A stretch of DNA of 64,000 bases from CAVRUD01 sp963849635 (GCA_963849635.1 CAWKIA010000024.1:372001-436000), one strand, 5' to 3'; shown: positions 18,851 to 27,985, numbered from the stretch's first letter. Notes: generated by a model not told the origin, from the sequence alone. A program made the numbers and translations.

Positions 18851-21028
18851 ATGATCGCCCAGACGCGCAACCTCGGCGGAGAGACCATCGACTCCTGGCT
18901 CGAGTTCGACGCCGGTGGCGGTGTCACGGTCTATACCGGCAAGGTCGAGCTCGGGACCGGCATCAAGACTGCGCTCGCCCAGCTCGTGGCCGAAGAGCTC
19001 AACCTCCCGATCGAGCGCGTCACCATGGTTATGGGAGACACCCGGCTGACGCCCGACGAAGGCGGGACCACCGGCAGCAAGACGATCCAGACAGCCGGTC
19101 CAAGGCTCCAGCACATCGCGGCAGAGGCCCGCCACGTTCTCCTGACGCGCGCCGCCGCCCGGCTCGGCGTCCCCATCGAGGCGCTCCAGATCGAGAACGG
19201 CGTCGTCAGGATAGCAAGCGAGCCATCGCGGTCCGTGCCATTGGCCGATCTGACCAGCGAACCCTTCAATCAGCCGATCACCGGTCGCGCTCCCCTCAAG
19301 CCGCCCTCTAGTCACACGATTGTCGGGAGATCCGCGCCGAGAGTCGACCTCCTGGCCAAGCTCACCGGCGGCGAGGCCTTCGTCCACGACCTGCGCCTCG
19401 ATGGAATGGTGCACGGCCGCGTCCTCCGCCCACGCATCCGCACCCTGAACGGAGCTGGTGGGGCAACCGTGGTCAGCGTCGACGACGCCGGGGTGCGTGA
19501 CCTGCCGGGTATCGTCGCCGTTGTGCGCAACGGCAGCTTCGTCGGCGTGGTGGCCGAACGCGAGGAGCAGGCAATCCTCGCCGCGGAGCGGTTGCGCATG
19601 ACCTGGTCGGACCCGGAGCCGCTGCCGGATCAAGAACGGCTCTATGACCAGATGCCAGGAATGCCGCTGGAGTCGGTGGAGGTTGCCCGCACCGGTGACG
19701 TCGACGGCGCGCTCGCGGGGTGCGAGCGGACACTGGACGCGACCTACACGTTCGCCAGCCAGGCCCACGCCTCCCTGGGGCCGTCCTGCGCCGTCGCGGA
19801 TGTCGGTCAGGACGGTGCGACCGTCTACTCGAGCACCCAAAGCGTCTATGGGCTGCGGGCGTCGCTGGCCCCGCTGCTCGGCCTCGATGCGGACCGAGTG
19901 CGCGTCATCCACATGGAGGGCGCGGGCTGCTACGGCCACAACGGGTCGGACGACGTCGCCGCCGACGCCGCCCTCCTCTCCCAGGCGGTCGGGCGCCCGG
20001 TCCGCGTCCAATGGGGTCGCGCCGACGAGTTCGCCTGGGAGCCGAAGGCGCCGGCGATGGTCTCCCACATCCGGGGTGGCCTGGATGTCGCGGGAAACGT
20101 CGTCGCCTGGGACTACGAGGTCTGGACCCCGACGCACACCAGCCGCCCCAACGGTGAGCCGGGCCGGTTGCTCGCCGCCGAACTCGTCGATCCTCCCATG
20201 CCCCTCGCCCCGCTCGGCCGCGCTGGCGGCGACCGCAACGCCGCCCACAACTACGCCTTCCCACACAGCCGTGTCACCGCCCATTGGATCGCAACACCCC
20301 CGCTCCGGCCCGGAAGCCTGCGCAGCCTCGGCGGGATGGCGAACACGACCGCCAACGAGGGGTTTTTGGACGAGCTGGCGACGGCAGCCGGCGCGGATGC
20401 GGTCGAGTTTCGCCTCCGCCACGTGACCGACCCAAGGGCGATCGACGTGATCCGCCGCGCCGCCGACGCGGCCGGCTGGGAGACACGGCCGTCCGGCCCG
20501 GACGTGCCGGGGCGAACTCCCGCGCCACCCGGCGCGCTCTTGAGCGGGCGCGGGATCGCCTTCGCTCGATACGAATCGAAATACGCCTATGCCGCCGCCG
20601 TGGCCGAGGTCGATGTCGATCCGCACAGCGGCGCGGTGCGCGTCACTCGGGTCACACTTGCCCACGATTGCGGCCTGATCGTCAACCCGGACGGCCTCGT
20701 CAACCAGATTGAAGGCAATGTCATCCAGGGCATCAGCCGGGCGTTGAAAGAGGAGATCACCTTCGACCGGACCGGGGTGACCAGCCTGGACTTCACCACC
20801 TACCGCATTCTGACCTTCTGCGAGGCCCCGACCATCCAGGTCGAGCTGATCAACCGGCCCGATGAGCCACCACTCGGCGCGGGCGAACCCGCCATCTGCC
20901 CGATGGCCGCCGCGATCGGCAACGCGATCTACGATGCCACCGGCGCCCGCCTCCGGACCGTGCCCTATACGGCGGAGCGCGTTCTATCCGCTCTGCGGCA
21001 GCAAGCCTTCCCACTCAACTCGATCTGA
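18851..21028 (+). CDS. Molybdopterin-binding subunit, xanthine dehydrogenase family (IorB-like)
   Basis: A 725-residue subunit. Motifs VTVYTGKVELGTGIKTAL and VMGDTRLTPDEGGTTGSKT near the N-terminus, GGEAFVHDLRLDGMVHGRVLRP at about 170 (hammerhead part) and the later LRSLGGMANTTANEGFLDEL and GAGEPAICPMAAAIGNA are typical of the IorB/nicotinate dehydrogenase B subgroup, whose domain order differs from xanthine dehydrogenase. The catalytic Glu region is the GEP near the end. A GGGAGG-type ribosome site precedes the ATG at 18851. The substrate, probably an N-heterocycle or aldehyde, cannot be deduced. Cofactor maturation genes are not in the window. Confidence 0.92.
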   Translation: MIAQTRNLGGETIDSWLEFDAGGGVTVYTGKVELGTGIKTALAQLVAEELNLPIERVTMVMGDTRLTPDEGGTTGSKTIQTAGPRLQHIAAEARHVLLTRAAARLGVPIEALQIENGVVRIASEPSRSVPLADLTSEPFNQPITGRAPLKPPSSHTIVGRSAPRVDLLAKLTGGEAFVHDLRLDGMVHGRVLRPRIRTLNGAGGATVVSVDDAGVRDLPGIVAVVRNGSFVGVVAEREEQAILAAERLRMTWSDPEPLPDQERLYDQMPGMPLESVEVARTGDVDGALAGCERTLDATYTFASQAHASLGPSCAVADVGQDGATVYSSTQSVYGLRASLAPLLGLDADRVRVIHMEGAGCYGHNGSDDVAADAALLSQAVGRPVRVQWGRADEFAWEPKAPAMVSHIRGGLDVAGNVVAWDYEVWTPTHTSRPNGEPGRLLAAELVDPPMPLAPLGRAGGDRNAAHNYAFPHSRVTAHWIATPPLRPGSLRSLGGMANTTANEGFLDELATAAGADAVEFRLRHVTDPRAIDVIRRAADAAGWETRPSGPDVPGRTPAPPGALLSGRGIAFARYESKYAYAAAVAEVDVDPHSGAVRVTRVTLAHDCGLIVNPDGLVNQIEGNVIQGISRALKEEITFDRTGVTSLDFTTYRILTFCEAPTIQVELINRPDEPPLGAGEPAICPMAAAIGNAIYDATGARLRTVPYTAERVLSALRQQAFPLNSI

Positions 21029-21656
21029 CTGGCACTGTTCCCTGGCGAGCTCGCCGCGGGGAGCCTGGTTCGAGAACGCGAGCATGCACAATCGCGAATT
21101 GCCCGCAGTCGCGGCGGCGTCTGATCTGAGCGGCCTCCCGCAGCGGGAGAGGAAACTGGCCGGTTAGTCAAGGACTCTCCCACGAGGCCAGGACCATCCT
21201 GATCACCCAAGCCCGTCAGTAATGAGAGCCTGGTTCAGATTGTTAGCCACTGAGCGCACCAGATCTATTTTCGAGTTGTTTGTAAAGAACTCAATTTCAC
21301 CCACTGCCTCGTCCCTGCGGCCCCCAAGGTCCCATGCTGCCCGCCAACAGACGTCTCCGTTGGTCGTGGCGGATCGCCCGCACCTTCGGCGGAATCCTCG
21401 TCAAATGAGCCCGATCCAGCGTGATTCTATCCTCTGAAAGCGCCAACTGCTTTTGACGTCGCTTCGAAAACCGCCCGCCAAATCGATCGCGTGAGGTCCT
21501 GCTTCTCCTAGAAGTATCGGATCATACTCCGAGGGGCTATCGCCTAGGAAAAGTTTGTGGTACAGTCTTACGAGCTATAGGACCAATTGGCTAGATCGTT
21601 GGGCCAAGAGTGCCGACTATTGTCGGTGTGCGTCGCTGCGCGACGAAGGGTTTCGT
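21029..21656. other. Intergenic region, promoter of the next Cys-rich gene
   Basis: No supported gene. Short frames lack family features. AT-richer patches (about 21255-21300 and 21535-21570, including AAAAGTTTGTGGTACAGTC) are the likely promoter zone of the gene at 21657. No hairpin with a T tract was found after the molybdopterin subunit. Confidence 0.4.
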
Positions 21657-23578
21657 ATGGACGGGAATAAGTTCGATGACCTGTCGAGAAAGATGGCGAC
21701 AGGGCTAACTCGTCGGTCGGCATTGAGGGGCTTCGCCGCTGGACTCCTTGGGGCTCTGGGCCTCCGAGGCGCGGCCGACGCCGAGGTCACTCAGGTCTAC
21801 TGCGGCAATTCGTTCTGCGAGACCAACCCGGGCGGTTGCAAGCCTGGCTGTGTCTGCTGCATCTGGCGCAACTCCATCACGAATACGATCATCAACAGCC
21901 GCTGCATGCCTCCGTCGTACTGCTCCACTGAGGTCCTCTGCCCACCAGGCACGATCTATGACCCCGCCCGCGGCTGCGTTCCTCCCTGCACCGACCCGAG
22001 CTCCTGCCCGCAGCCGGCGGCCGGCTCCTGCAAGGTCGCTACCTGCTCGTCCGGCGGAATCTGCGGACTCGGTTCTGCTCCGAACAACACCGCCTGCGCC
22101 GCGGGCAAGACCTGCTGTGGCGGCGCCTGCGTCGTCAATACCACCACCACCACCTGCGGCACCTGCGGCAATGCCTGCACCGCCAACCAGGTCTGCACCG
22201 GCGGAACCTGCACCTGCCCGAACGATTCGTGCGGCGCGACATGCTGTGCCGCCTGACCAGGTCTGCATCGGCGGCATCTGCACATCGCGCGGCGGGCCGG
22301 GCGACGCCTGTGACACCACCGGCGCCAACGACTGCCAGACCGGCCTGACCTGTTGCGGCGGCACCTGCCGCAACCTGCAGACCACGAAAACAACTGCGGT
22401 GCATGCGGAAATCGCTGCGCCGACCCGACAGCCGGCACCTGCGAGGGCGCCCGGACCTGCACGGCGGGGGTCTGCGGCTTCGCCCCGGTGGCGGCGAACA
22501 CCGTCTGCCGCGCCTCGACCGGCCCGTGCGATCCGGCCGAGGTCTGCAACGGTACGCTGCTCACCTGCCCGGCCAACGCCACGACCCCCAATGGCCAGCC
22601 CGGCACGTGCACCGGGGGCCAGGTCTGCTGCGGCGGCGCCTGCACCACGCTGGGCACGCTCACCAACTGCGAGAGTGCGGCGATGTCTGCGCTCGCCAAC
22701 GAGGTCTGCACCTCGGTGGCTGCGCTGCACCTGCCCGACCGAAATCTGCGGCGGGGTCTGCTGTGCGACGGTCACGGTCTGCATCGGCGGCGTCTGCACG
22801 TCCGCGGCGGCCCGGGCGACGCCTGCGACACCGACCGGCGCAACGACTGCCAGACCGGCCTGACCTGCTGCGGCGGCACCTGCCGCAACCTCCAGACCAA
22901 CCCGGACTTCTGCGGCACCTGCGACCACCGACTGCGCCGACCCGACAGCCGGCACCTGCCAGGGCGCGCGGACCTGCACGGCGGGCGTCTGCGGCTTCGC
23001 CCCGGCGGCGGCGAACACCGTCTGTGCCAGGGCGGGTTCTGCTCCAACGGCACCTGCGTGACGCCGACGACGGCCGCGCCGACCTCCACGACCACGACGG
23101 TCGGCGCCAACGACCACGGCACGACGTCGTCCAGCCGACGCCACGACGGCAGTCGACCACGAACCGGCGGCGCCGACGACCTCGCTACTGCGACGGACGC
23201 GCCGGCAACTGACCACCGCTGCGCCGACGACCACGACCACAACGACGGCGCCGCCCACCTGTGACGCCGGTGGATGGCACGTGCACCGGTACAGCAGGCA
23301 CCCAAGGCAGTTGCTGCTCTGGCCTGATCTGCAACGGGGCCCAAGTCTGCGAAGCGCCGTGCGATCCGCAACAACCCAACCGCAGGGTGTCTCTGTGGTA
23401 ACGACGGTGGGGTTTGCCCGGCCGACGCCCCGTGCTGCATTTCCGCCGGCAACAGTCTACGACGGTGTGGCGACAACAGCGGTCAGAATTGCGCCTGTAC
23501 CGATAATTCGAGCTGCGCCAGCTGACATTAAGGAAGACCTGCTGCAGTGGCTTCTGCAGGGTTATCTGCCCGCGGTAG
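21657..23578 (+). CDS. Tat-exported cysteine-rich protein with internal duplication (frameshifted)
   Basis: The Tat signal is MDGNKFDDLSRKMATGLTRR then SALRGFAAGLLGALG. The eight-Cys domain follows (CGNSFC...KPGCVCC...SRCMPPSYC), then CxxC-rich stretches. The first frame stops at 22254-22256, but Cys-rich coding resumes at once in another frame (DQVCIGGICTSRGGPGDAC...CRNLQT), shifts again near 22385, and so on. The C-terminus in the last frame reads KTCCSGFCRVICPR, stop at 23576-23578. At least five frame changes are needed. A segment of about 250 bases is duplicated inside the gene. tatA copy 2 follows 187 bases downstream. It may be a pseudogene or an intact gene with sequence errors. Confidence 0.65.
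22258..23026 (+). repeat. Internal duplication of a ~250-bp Cys-module segment
   Basis: Bases 22258-22505 and about 22776-23026 are clearly homologous direct repeats about 520 bases apart. Both contain VCIGG.CTS, CQTGLTCCGGTCRNLQT and AGTC.GARTCTAGVCGFAP. Most differences are single bases and indels. Confidence 0.7.
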
Positions 23579-23610
23579 ATCGATCAGGGCACCAGCGCGA
23601 ACGTACCGTC

Positions 23611-23647
23611 GGGAGGCCGCTCACCAGGTGACTACGAGCGGCCTCCC
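23611..23647 (+). terminator. Hairpin between the Cys-rich gene and tatA copy 2
   Basis: A perfect 12-bp stem GGGAGGCCGCTC / GAGCGGCCTCCC with a 13-nt loop, 32 bases past the inferred Cys-rich stop. No T tract, so it may only weaken read-through into tatA. Confidence 0.5.
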
Positions 23648-23765
23648 AGATTCGAACTCGTCGACGTAGAGACCGCGATTAGAGCCTAGCCCGGTTTCAT
23701 TCTGGGCAGGGAACGAAGTAAATGGGCGTCCACCGCGACGCCCTCGATGAAGGGACACACGAGAC

Positions 23766-23999
23766 ATGATGGGTCTTGGATGGCAGGAACTGACGATCAT
23801 CCTCCTGATCGTCGTCGTCATCTTCGGGGTCGGAAAGCTGCCGGAGCTGGGCAGCGGCCTCGGCAAGGGAATCCGCGACTTCAAGCTGCAGGCCGTCGAC
23901 GACGGCGCCGACTCGGTCGCGGCGGGCGCCCGCCCGGACGGGGACACGGCGCGGGGCCAGGCAGCTGGAATCCGCGAGCTACGGGCCGACCAGATCTAG
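23766..23999 (+). CDS. tatA: Sec-independent translocase TatA/E-type pore protein (copy 2)
   Basis: A 77-residue TatA nearly identical to copy 1 over the membrane helix, FG hinge and amphipathic helix (WQELTIILLIVVVIFGVGKL, then PELGSGLGKGIRDFK) and at the C-terminus (ELRADQI). It differs mainly in the acidic middle of the tail. AAGGG lies upstream of the two ATGs. Like copy 1 it directly follows a Cys-rich Tat-signal gene on the same strand, so the substrate-tatA pair is repeated. A strong terminator closes the unit. Confidence 0.93.
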   Translation: MMGLGWQELTIILLIVVVIFGVGKLPELGSGLGKGIRDFKLQAVDDGADSVAAGARPDGDTARGQAAGIRELRADQI

Positions 24000-24010
24000 C
24001 ACCCGGCACG

Positions 24011-24050
24011 AAGCCCGGCTCTACCCTAGAGGGTAGAGCCGGGCTTCTTT
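24011..24050 (+). terminator. Rho-independent terminator of tatA copy 2
   Basis: A perfect 16-bp stem (AAGCCCGGCTCTACCC at 24011-24026, partner at 24031-24046) with loop TAGA, then CTTTGTG. It starts 11 bases past the stop. Confidence 0.92.
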
Positions 24051-24267
24051 GTGTCCGGAATTGAAAGATTCAGGCGATCCGTATCGGGCCAGAGCCTTCA
24101 GGAAACCGCCGCGGAGCTGAGCCTACGGTCGGCGCGAGGGCCGGCGGTGCTTGGGAGCCGAGGTCACGGTCGTCCATCCAGACAGAAGTTATGCGGGCCC
24201 GAACACGTCCCCGACAGGATCCGGGGTTCGGTTCCCCGGCGATCGCCCTCCTCTACGACACCATCGA

Positions 24268-24903
24268 CTATGCGGCGCACGGCGCTTGGCATACCCTGCC
24301 AGGACAGCAGAAGACGGGGCCACCGCCTATGATGCACGCCGAGCCGGGTCCGGTTTCGCCGATGCAGTCGTCGTTGGAGTCGCAGCTCACGCAGTCGCCG
24401 AAGCCGCCGCAGAACGTTTTTCCGGTCGTCGTCGTAAAGCAGAAGCAGTCGTCACGGCCGTTGCAGCGGGCGGATAGCCCGCTCTCGCAGACGTTCTCCC
24501 CCGCCTCGCACGTGCCCTGACTCGGGGGCGAGGTGGTCACGGTGGTAGTGGTCGTCGTCGTGGGTGCCGTGGTCGTCGTCGACGTGGTCGTCGTGGTCGT
24601 GGAGGGGCCTTCCTGGCCCGAACGGCAGGAGCCTGGCGGCCGGCAACGGCTGTTGAAGACCTGGCCCGTGATCGGGTTGGTATAGACGCAGCAGACGCAG
24701 CCGCCCGTGCAGATACTGGGGTTCGCGGCGCAGGCCACGTTGCCGCACTGAACCTGCGAGACCTGGGCCTGGGTCCCCGTCCGAACCCCGATTGCCCCGA
24801 GCAGCGCCGCCGCTCCTGCAATCACCGTGCGCCGGGAGATCCCCGCCGCCAGCCCAAGTGTCAGGTCGTCGAACCGGTCCTCGACCATCCGAGCGCCATC
24901 CAT
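24268..24903 (-). CDS. Tat-exported Thr-rich, Cys-rich protein (intact)
   Basis: An intact 211-residue family member on the opposite strand. The signal region is MDGARMVEDRFDDLTLGLAA then ISRRTVIAGAAALLGAIG (twin Arg but no Lys at +4). The eight-Cys domain follows (CGNVACAANPSICTGGCVCC...SRCRPPGSC). A Thr/Pro/Ser linker comes at about 105-130, then one Cys module (CEAGENVCESGLSARC...CFCFTTTTGKTFCGG...CCPGRVCQAPCAA). That module parallels the last module of the protein at 15853. The start at 24903 is chosen to give the family's MDG opening; an ATG 15 bases inside is possible. It is convergent with tatA copy 2. Confidence 0.85.
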   Translation of the reverse strand: MDGARMVEDRFDDLTLGLAAGISRRTVIAGAAALLGAIGVRTGTQAQVSQVQCGNVACAANPSICTGGCVCCVYTNPITGQVFNSRCRPPGSCRSGQEGPSTTTTTTSTTTTAPTTTTTTTVTTSPPSQGTCEAGENVCESGLSARCNGRDDCFCFTTTTGKTFCGGFGDCVSCDSNDDCIGETGPGSACIIGGGPVFCCPGRVCQAPCAA

Positions 24904-25445
24904 TGCCCGTCGAACGCGCTTCGGACCAGCCGAACATCTCATTGCTGCGACAAGTTGGCGCGGTCGACGCGCCACGTGAATGGGGACACGCTAGTACGTC
25001 ATCCGGGCAGGACCAATCGGCACAGGATCTCTGGTCTGGGCTCGTGAGTGCGGGCGCTCGACCAGGAAGGCGCGCACGTCGGTCACGAATGGCTTCCTTT
25101 CGCGGAGTTTGGCCAGCAGCGCGTTGATGTAGGCCTGGGTGGGATGGGGTGGGGTGCCAGGCAATGGGCGGTGCGGATCGCACTCCGGCACCGCGCTTCA
25201 GCCCAGCAAGGCGAAGACGGCACGTTAGCGGTGCACGACGGGGCCAGCCACGCGGGCGGCCACCAATCGGGAGCACGGCAGGCTCCCCGGCGCGGGTTTC
25301 ATGGCGGGGTATCTCGGCAGAGCGGCGATTTCAGCACCAGCACGCTGTCGAGGCAACCCGTCCCTATCAACACATCACACTATGTCTCAGCCGACCCTCC
25401 TCCAAAGAGGAGAGGGGAATGGGGCGTGAGGTCTATCACCTGGGC
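24904..25445. other. Intergenic, no supported gene
   Basis: A minus-strand frame at 24991-25191 includes TQAYINALLAKLRERKPFVT, which looks protein-like, but it has no homology I recognise and the rest is poor. Otherwise nothing was identified. The segment presumably contains the promoter of the minus-strand Cys-rich gene. Confidence 0.35.
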
Positions 25446-25991
25446 CTACGCCTCCGGCGACGCGAACGGCGTCGCGAACGGGTCGTAGACCTCGACCCAG
25501 ACGACGAAGGTCAGGCTCTCTGTGCCGACCCGGCCGGTGACTTCCCAGCAGCCCGGAGTGGGGAAGGTGATCCCGGAGACCTGGAATCCGATGTCCCCAT
25601 AGCCGTCCGGGATCTCCGCGATGAGCGGTTTGGCGTCACCGTCGAGCCGGCGGCCCTCGATGGTCAGTTCGCCGGGGATATAGCGCCACCAGGCCCATTT
25701 CAGCCCGGCGATCGAGCCGTCGTCCTGGACGTGGTCGTCGTAGGCCGGGAGGATGACGCCCTCGCCCCACATCCAGACGTTGGTCCACAGGGCGTCGTTG
25801 CCGTGGCCGCCGTGCTCGCCTGCGGTTCCGGCACCGGGCGGTTGATCGCCATTCGGTTCCGTCACCGAGCACGTGTCGTGGGTGGGCGTGCCAACCGCCG
25901 GTGTTGCCGCGTTGGCTGCCGTCCTGGTGGTGTAGGCAACCGCCAAGGACGTAATAAGCAGGATTCCCCAAAATAGCGACCAGAGACGCAT
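25446..25991 (-). CDS. Secreted/anchored beta-rich protein of unknown function
   Basis: A 181-residue protein. The N-terminus MRLWSLFWGILLITSLAVAY is a signal peptide or membrane anchor. The mature part begins with a Thr/Ala stretch and then CSVTEPNGDQPPG, LWTNVWMWGEGV, KWAWWRYIPGELTIEGRRLD, and ends GFQVSGITFPTPGCWEVTGR and a beta-strand-rich tail. The two Cys (start of the domain and GCWEV) could pair. Similar proteins of unknown function occur in Chloroflexota. The start at 25991 is chosen because GGAGG lies upstream and the signal follows directly. It is a single gene. Confidence 0.75.
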   Translation of the reverse strand: MRLWSLFWGILLITSLAVAYTTRTAANAATPAVGTPTHDTCSVTEPNGDQPPGAGTAGEHGGHGNDALWTNVWMWGEGVILPAYDDHVQDDGSIAGLKWAWWRYIPGELTIEGRRLDGDAKPLIAEIPDGYGDIGFQVSGITFPTPGCWEVTGRVGTESLTFVVWVEVYDPFATPFASPEA

Positions 25992-26098
25992 CACGGCCGG
26001 AACCTCCGCCATCGAACACGACCAACAAACCGTACTCTGCTGGTCATACAAGCGATGGAGTTCGGAGGTTCCATAGGCGATCCGTTTTGGGGGCGGTG

Positions 26099-27169
26099 CT
26101 AACGAGCGGCGAGGGTCAGGCCGGGATCGTGTCCGGCGGCGGCCATCGCCAGAAAGACGCCTTCGACCAACCCGTACGAGCCGGCCAGCATCATGTCGCC
26201 GTGGGGAGCGGCCTCGTGGTAGCCCAGCGAGCGAGCGATGCGACGGTTCGGGCCGGTGAGGGCGACGAAGTCGAACGGACCGGAGTCGGCGTAGGAGGGA
26301 TCGAGGGCGGCGCCATGGCCGTCGAAGTCGCGCCGGAAGCCCTCGGTGTCGATGGTGCCGGCACGCAGTCTCCCGACCAGATCGGCGATGATCGCGGCCG
26401 TGATTCCGCCGGTATGGTGCTCGAAGAGGCCGTAGAGCCGTCTGCCCCGGACCAGCACCGCGAACGTGTGCATATTGCCGACGTTGACCAGGATCGCGCC
26501 GATCGTGCGCACCGCGCCGGCGACGATCGGGTCACCCAGCGCGCCCAGGACGGCCGCCGCGCCGGTATCCATCAGGTAGACACCCGGCACGGTCTCCGCG
26601 ACCGCCGCCATACGGGTCATGCCCTCCGGGGCATCGCGGTAGACCATTCCAGCCAGATCGCCGCCGCCAGTGAGTAACCCCTGGAGGTAGTCGAACCGGA
26701 CCTCGTTGTTCCCCGCCCCTGGGCGGTACCCATGGTCCTGGACGGCGACGGCGACGACCTGTGGCACGGTAAGGCCGAACGGCTCCAGTGCTCCAGCCAG
26801 CGAGGAGAGATCGAGGTCGGCCAGTTCGACGACCGCCGCACACGCCGGAGGTTCCTCCTGGATCGTGACACCTATCGCCGCTACCCGGGCCGGGTCATTG
26901 TGCAGGGTCCGGCCGGCGTCAGCTGTAGCGGTTACGGGGAGCCCCGCGGCAAGATGGTCTTTGACGGCGTCGCTTGAGGCGCCGCCGCCCATGAGGGTAC
27001 CGGTGAGGTGGAGGGGCAGGCCTGCCGCCGTCGCCGCACGGATCCGCCCGGCCACGATCTGCGTCTGCGAGGGCAGCACCAACTTGGGGCAGTTCTCGAC
27101 CGGCCGTTCACTCTCGTAGAGCAGGATGTCTTGCGTCCCGGCTCCAACATCGATGGCTAGAATCCGCAC
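26099..27169 (-). CDS. DUF1786 family protein (ASKHA-like fold)
   Basis: A 356-residue protein. The N-terminus RILAIDVGAGTQDILLYE is a phosphate-1-type motif of actin/hexokinase-fold (ASKHA) ATPases and is the hallmark of DUF1786. Other conserved stretches are HLTGTLMGGGASSDAVKDHL, VAVAVQDHGYRPG, GAILVNVGNMHTFAVLV and HHTGGIT. These proteins are sometimes annotated as pyruvate formate-lyase activating-enzyme-like, without evidence of that activity. The GTG start at 27169 has GAAGGA upstream. It is followed downstream only by a divergent spacer. Confidence 0.88.
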   Translation of the reverse strand: MRILAIDVGAGTQDILLYESERPVENCPKLVLPSQTQIVAGRIRAATAAGLPLHLTGTLMGGGASSDAVKDHLAAGLPVTATADAGRTLHNDPARVAAIGVTIQEEPPACAAVVELADLDLSSLAGALEPFGLTVPQVVAVAVQDHGYRPGAGNNEVRFDYLQGLLTGGGDLAGMVYRDAPEGMTRMAAVAETVPGVYLMDTGAAAVLGALGDPIVAGAVRTIGAILVNVGNMHTFAVLVRGRRLYGLFEHHTGGITAAIIADLVGRLRAGTIDTEGFRRDFDGHGAALDPSYADSGPFDFVALTGPNRRIARSLGYHEAAPHGDMMLAGSYGLVEGVFLAMAAAGHDPGLTLAAR

Positions 27170-27228
27170 GGTGTCCTTCTCTAACGAGATCGATTATCGA
27201 CTATGAGACGTGACACCAGGTCGCGCTG

Positions 27229-27294
27229 CGTAGGGGCGTTTCATGCCTCGTACCTGCGCGGTAGGCAACCGGGCGATGCATGCATCGCCCCTAC
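27229..27294. repeat. GTAGGGGCG-type palindromic element
   Basis: Outer arms GTAGGGGCG (27230-27238) and CGCCCCTAC (27286-27294) enclose a perfect 20-bp palindrome at 27271-27290 (GGGCGATGCA and its complement). The same outer word appears at 41194-41217 and 42339-42362. It lies between the DUF1786 and VOC genes. Confidence 0.6.
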
Positions 27295-27316
27295 CAGTAT
27301 GCACGTTGCCCAGGGA

Positions 27317-27733
27317 CTAGAGATCGATCCCGACGCCCGGCCATTGGTCCGGTTTGCCGGAGACGTCGACGACGATGCCGTCGGGGTCTTCGACTTTGAA
27401 GGATTCGCTCGGTGGGGTGGCGGGGTCGTAGGGTTTGCCGGCATCGACGCCGTCCCAGATGATCGCGAAGCCCAGGTCCTCGAAGCGGCGAGCGGCGGCG
27501 GAGAGATCGGCGACCTGGACGCCGACGTGGAGGTAGTCGAGCATCCCGGAGACATGGGCCGGGCGCGCCGCTCCCCCGTGCTGGAAGACGCGGAAGTTGT
27601 GCAGGCCGTCGGTCAGGTCGCAGCTTTTATCGGTCTCGTCGACGACCTGCAGGCCGAGGGCATCGCGCCAGAAGCGCAGGGTTTCGGGCAGGTTGGATGC
27701 GCGCACGCCAACGTGGACGAGGGTGGAGCTCAT
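27317..27733 (-). CDS. VOC family (glyoxalase/dioxygenase-like) protein
   Basis: A 138-residue protein with two beta-alpha-beta-beta-beta halves. It opens LVHVGVRASNLPETLRFWRD. The second half has YLHVGVQVADLSAAARRFED, and the end is SFKVEDPDGIVVDVSG, giving the usual metal ligands (His near residue 7, His near 68, Glu/Asp near the C-terminus). This is typical of lactoylglutathione-lyase-like enzymes. It stands alone on the minus strand, next to genes for sugar-type oxidoreductases. The substrate is unknown. Confidence 0.88.
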   Translation of the reverse strand: MSSTLVHVGVRASNLPETLRFWRDALGLQVVDETDKSCDLTDGLHNFRVFQHGGAARPAHVSGMLDYLHVGVQVADLSAAARRFEDLGFAIIWDGVDAGKPYDPATPPSESFKVEDPDGIVVDVSGKPDQWPGVGIDL

Positions 27734-27985
27734 CGCAGAGCGCTCCTTTGCCGATCAGGTGAGGGCCCGGTCAGGACCTTGCCTCGATTCGATGGGACGG
27801 ATTGTAGCGCCGCCGATTTGTGAGCGCCGGCATCGATCCATTCCCGACGAAAAGCATTCACGTTACGACCGTGTTGACGGGCACAAACGTCGCCTGTAAG
27901 ATGTCTGACAAGCCTATCAAACTCGTCTGTGGAGCGCATTACGCGCGTTCGGAACGCTATCTCCCGTCTCAAAGGAGAGCGGTTC

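Noticed and set aside
18665..20665. A 666-codon minus-strand open frame
   Set aside because: It lies wholly antisense to the molybdopterin subunit, whose motifs are clear; long antisense frames are expected in GC-rich DNA.
24991..25191. A 66-codon minus-strand frame with TQAYINALLAKLRERKPFVT
   Set aside because: Part looks protein-like, but there is no recognised family, no good start and the ends are poor; left as intergenic.
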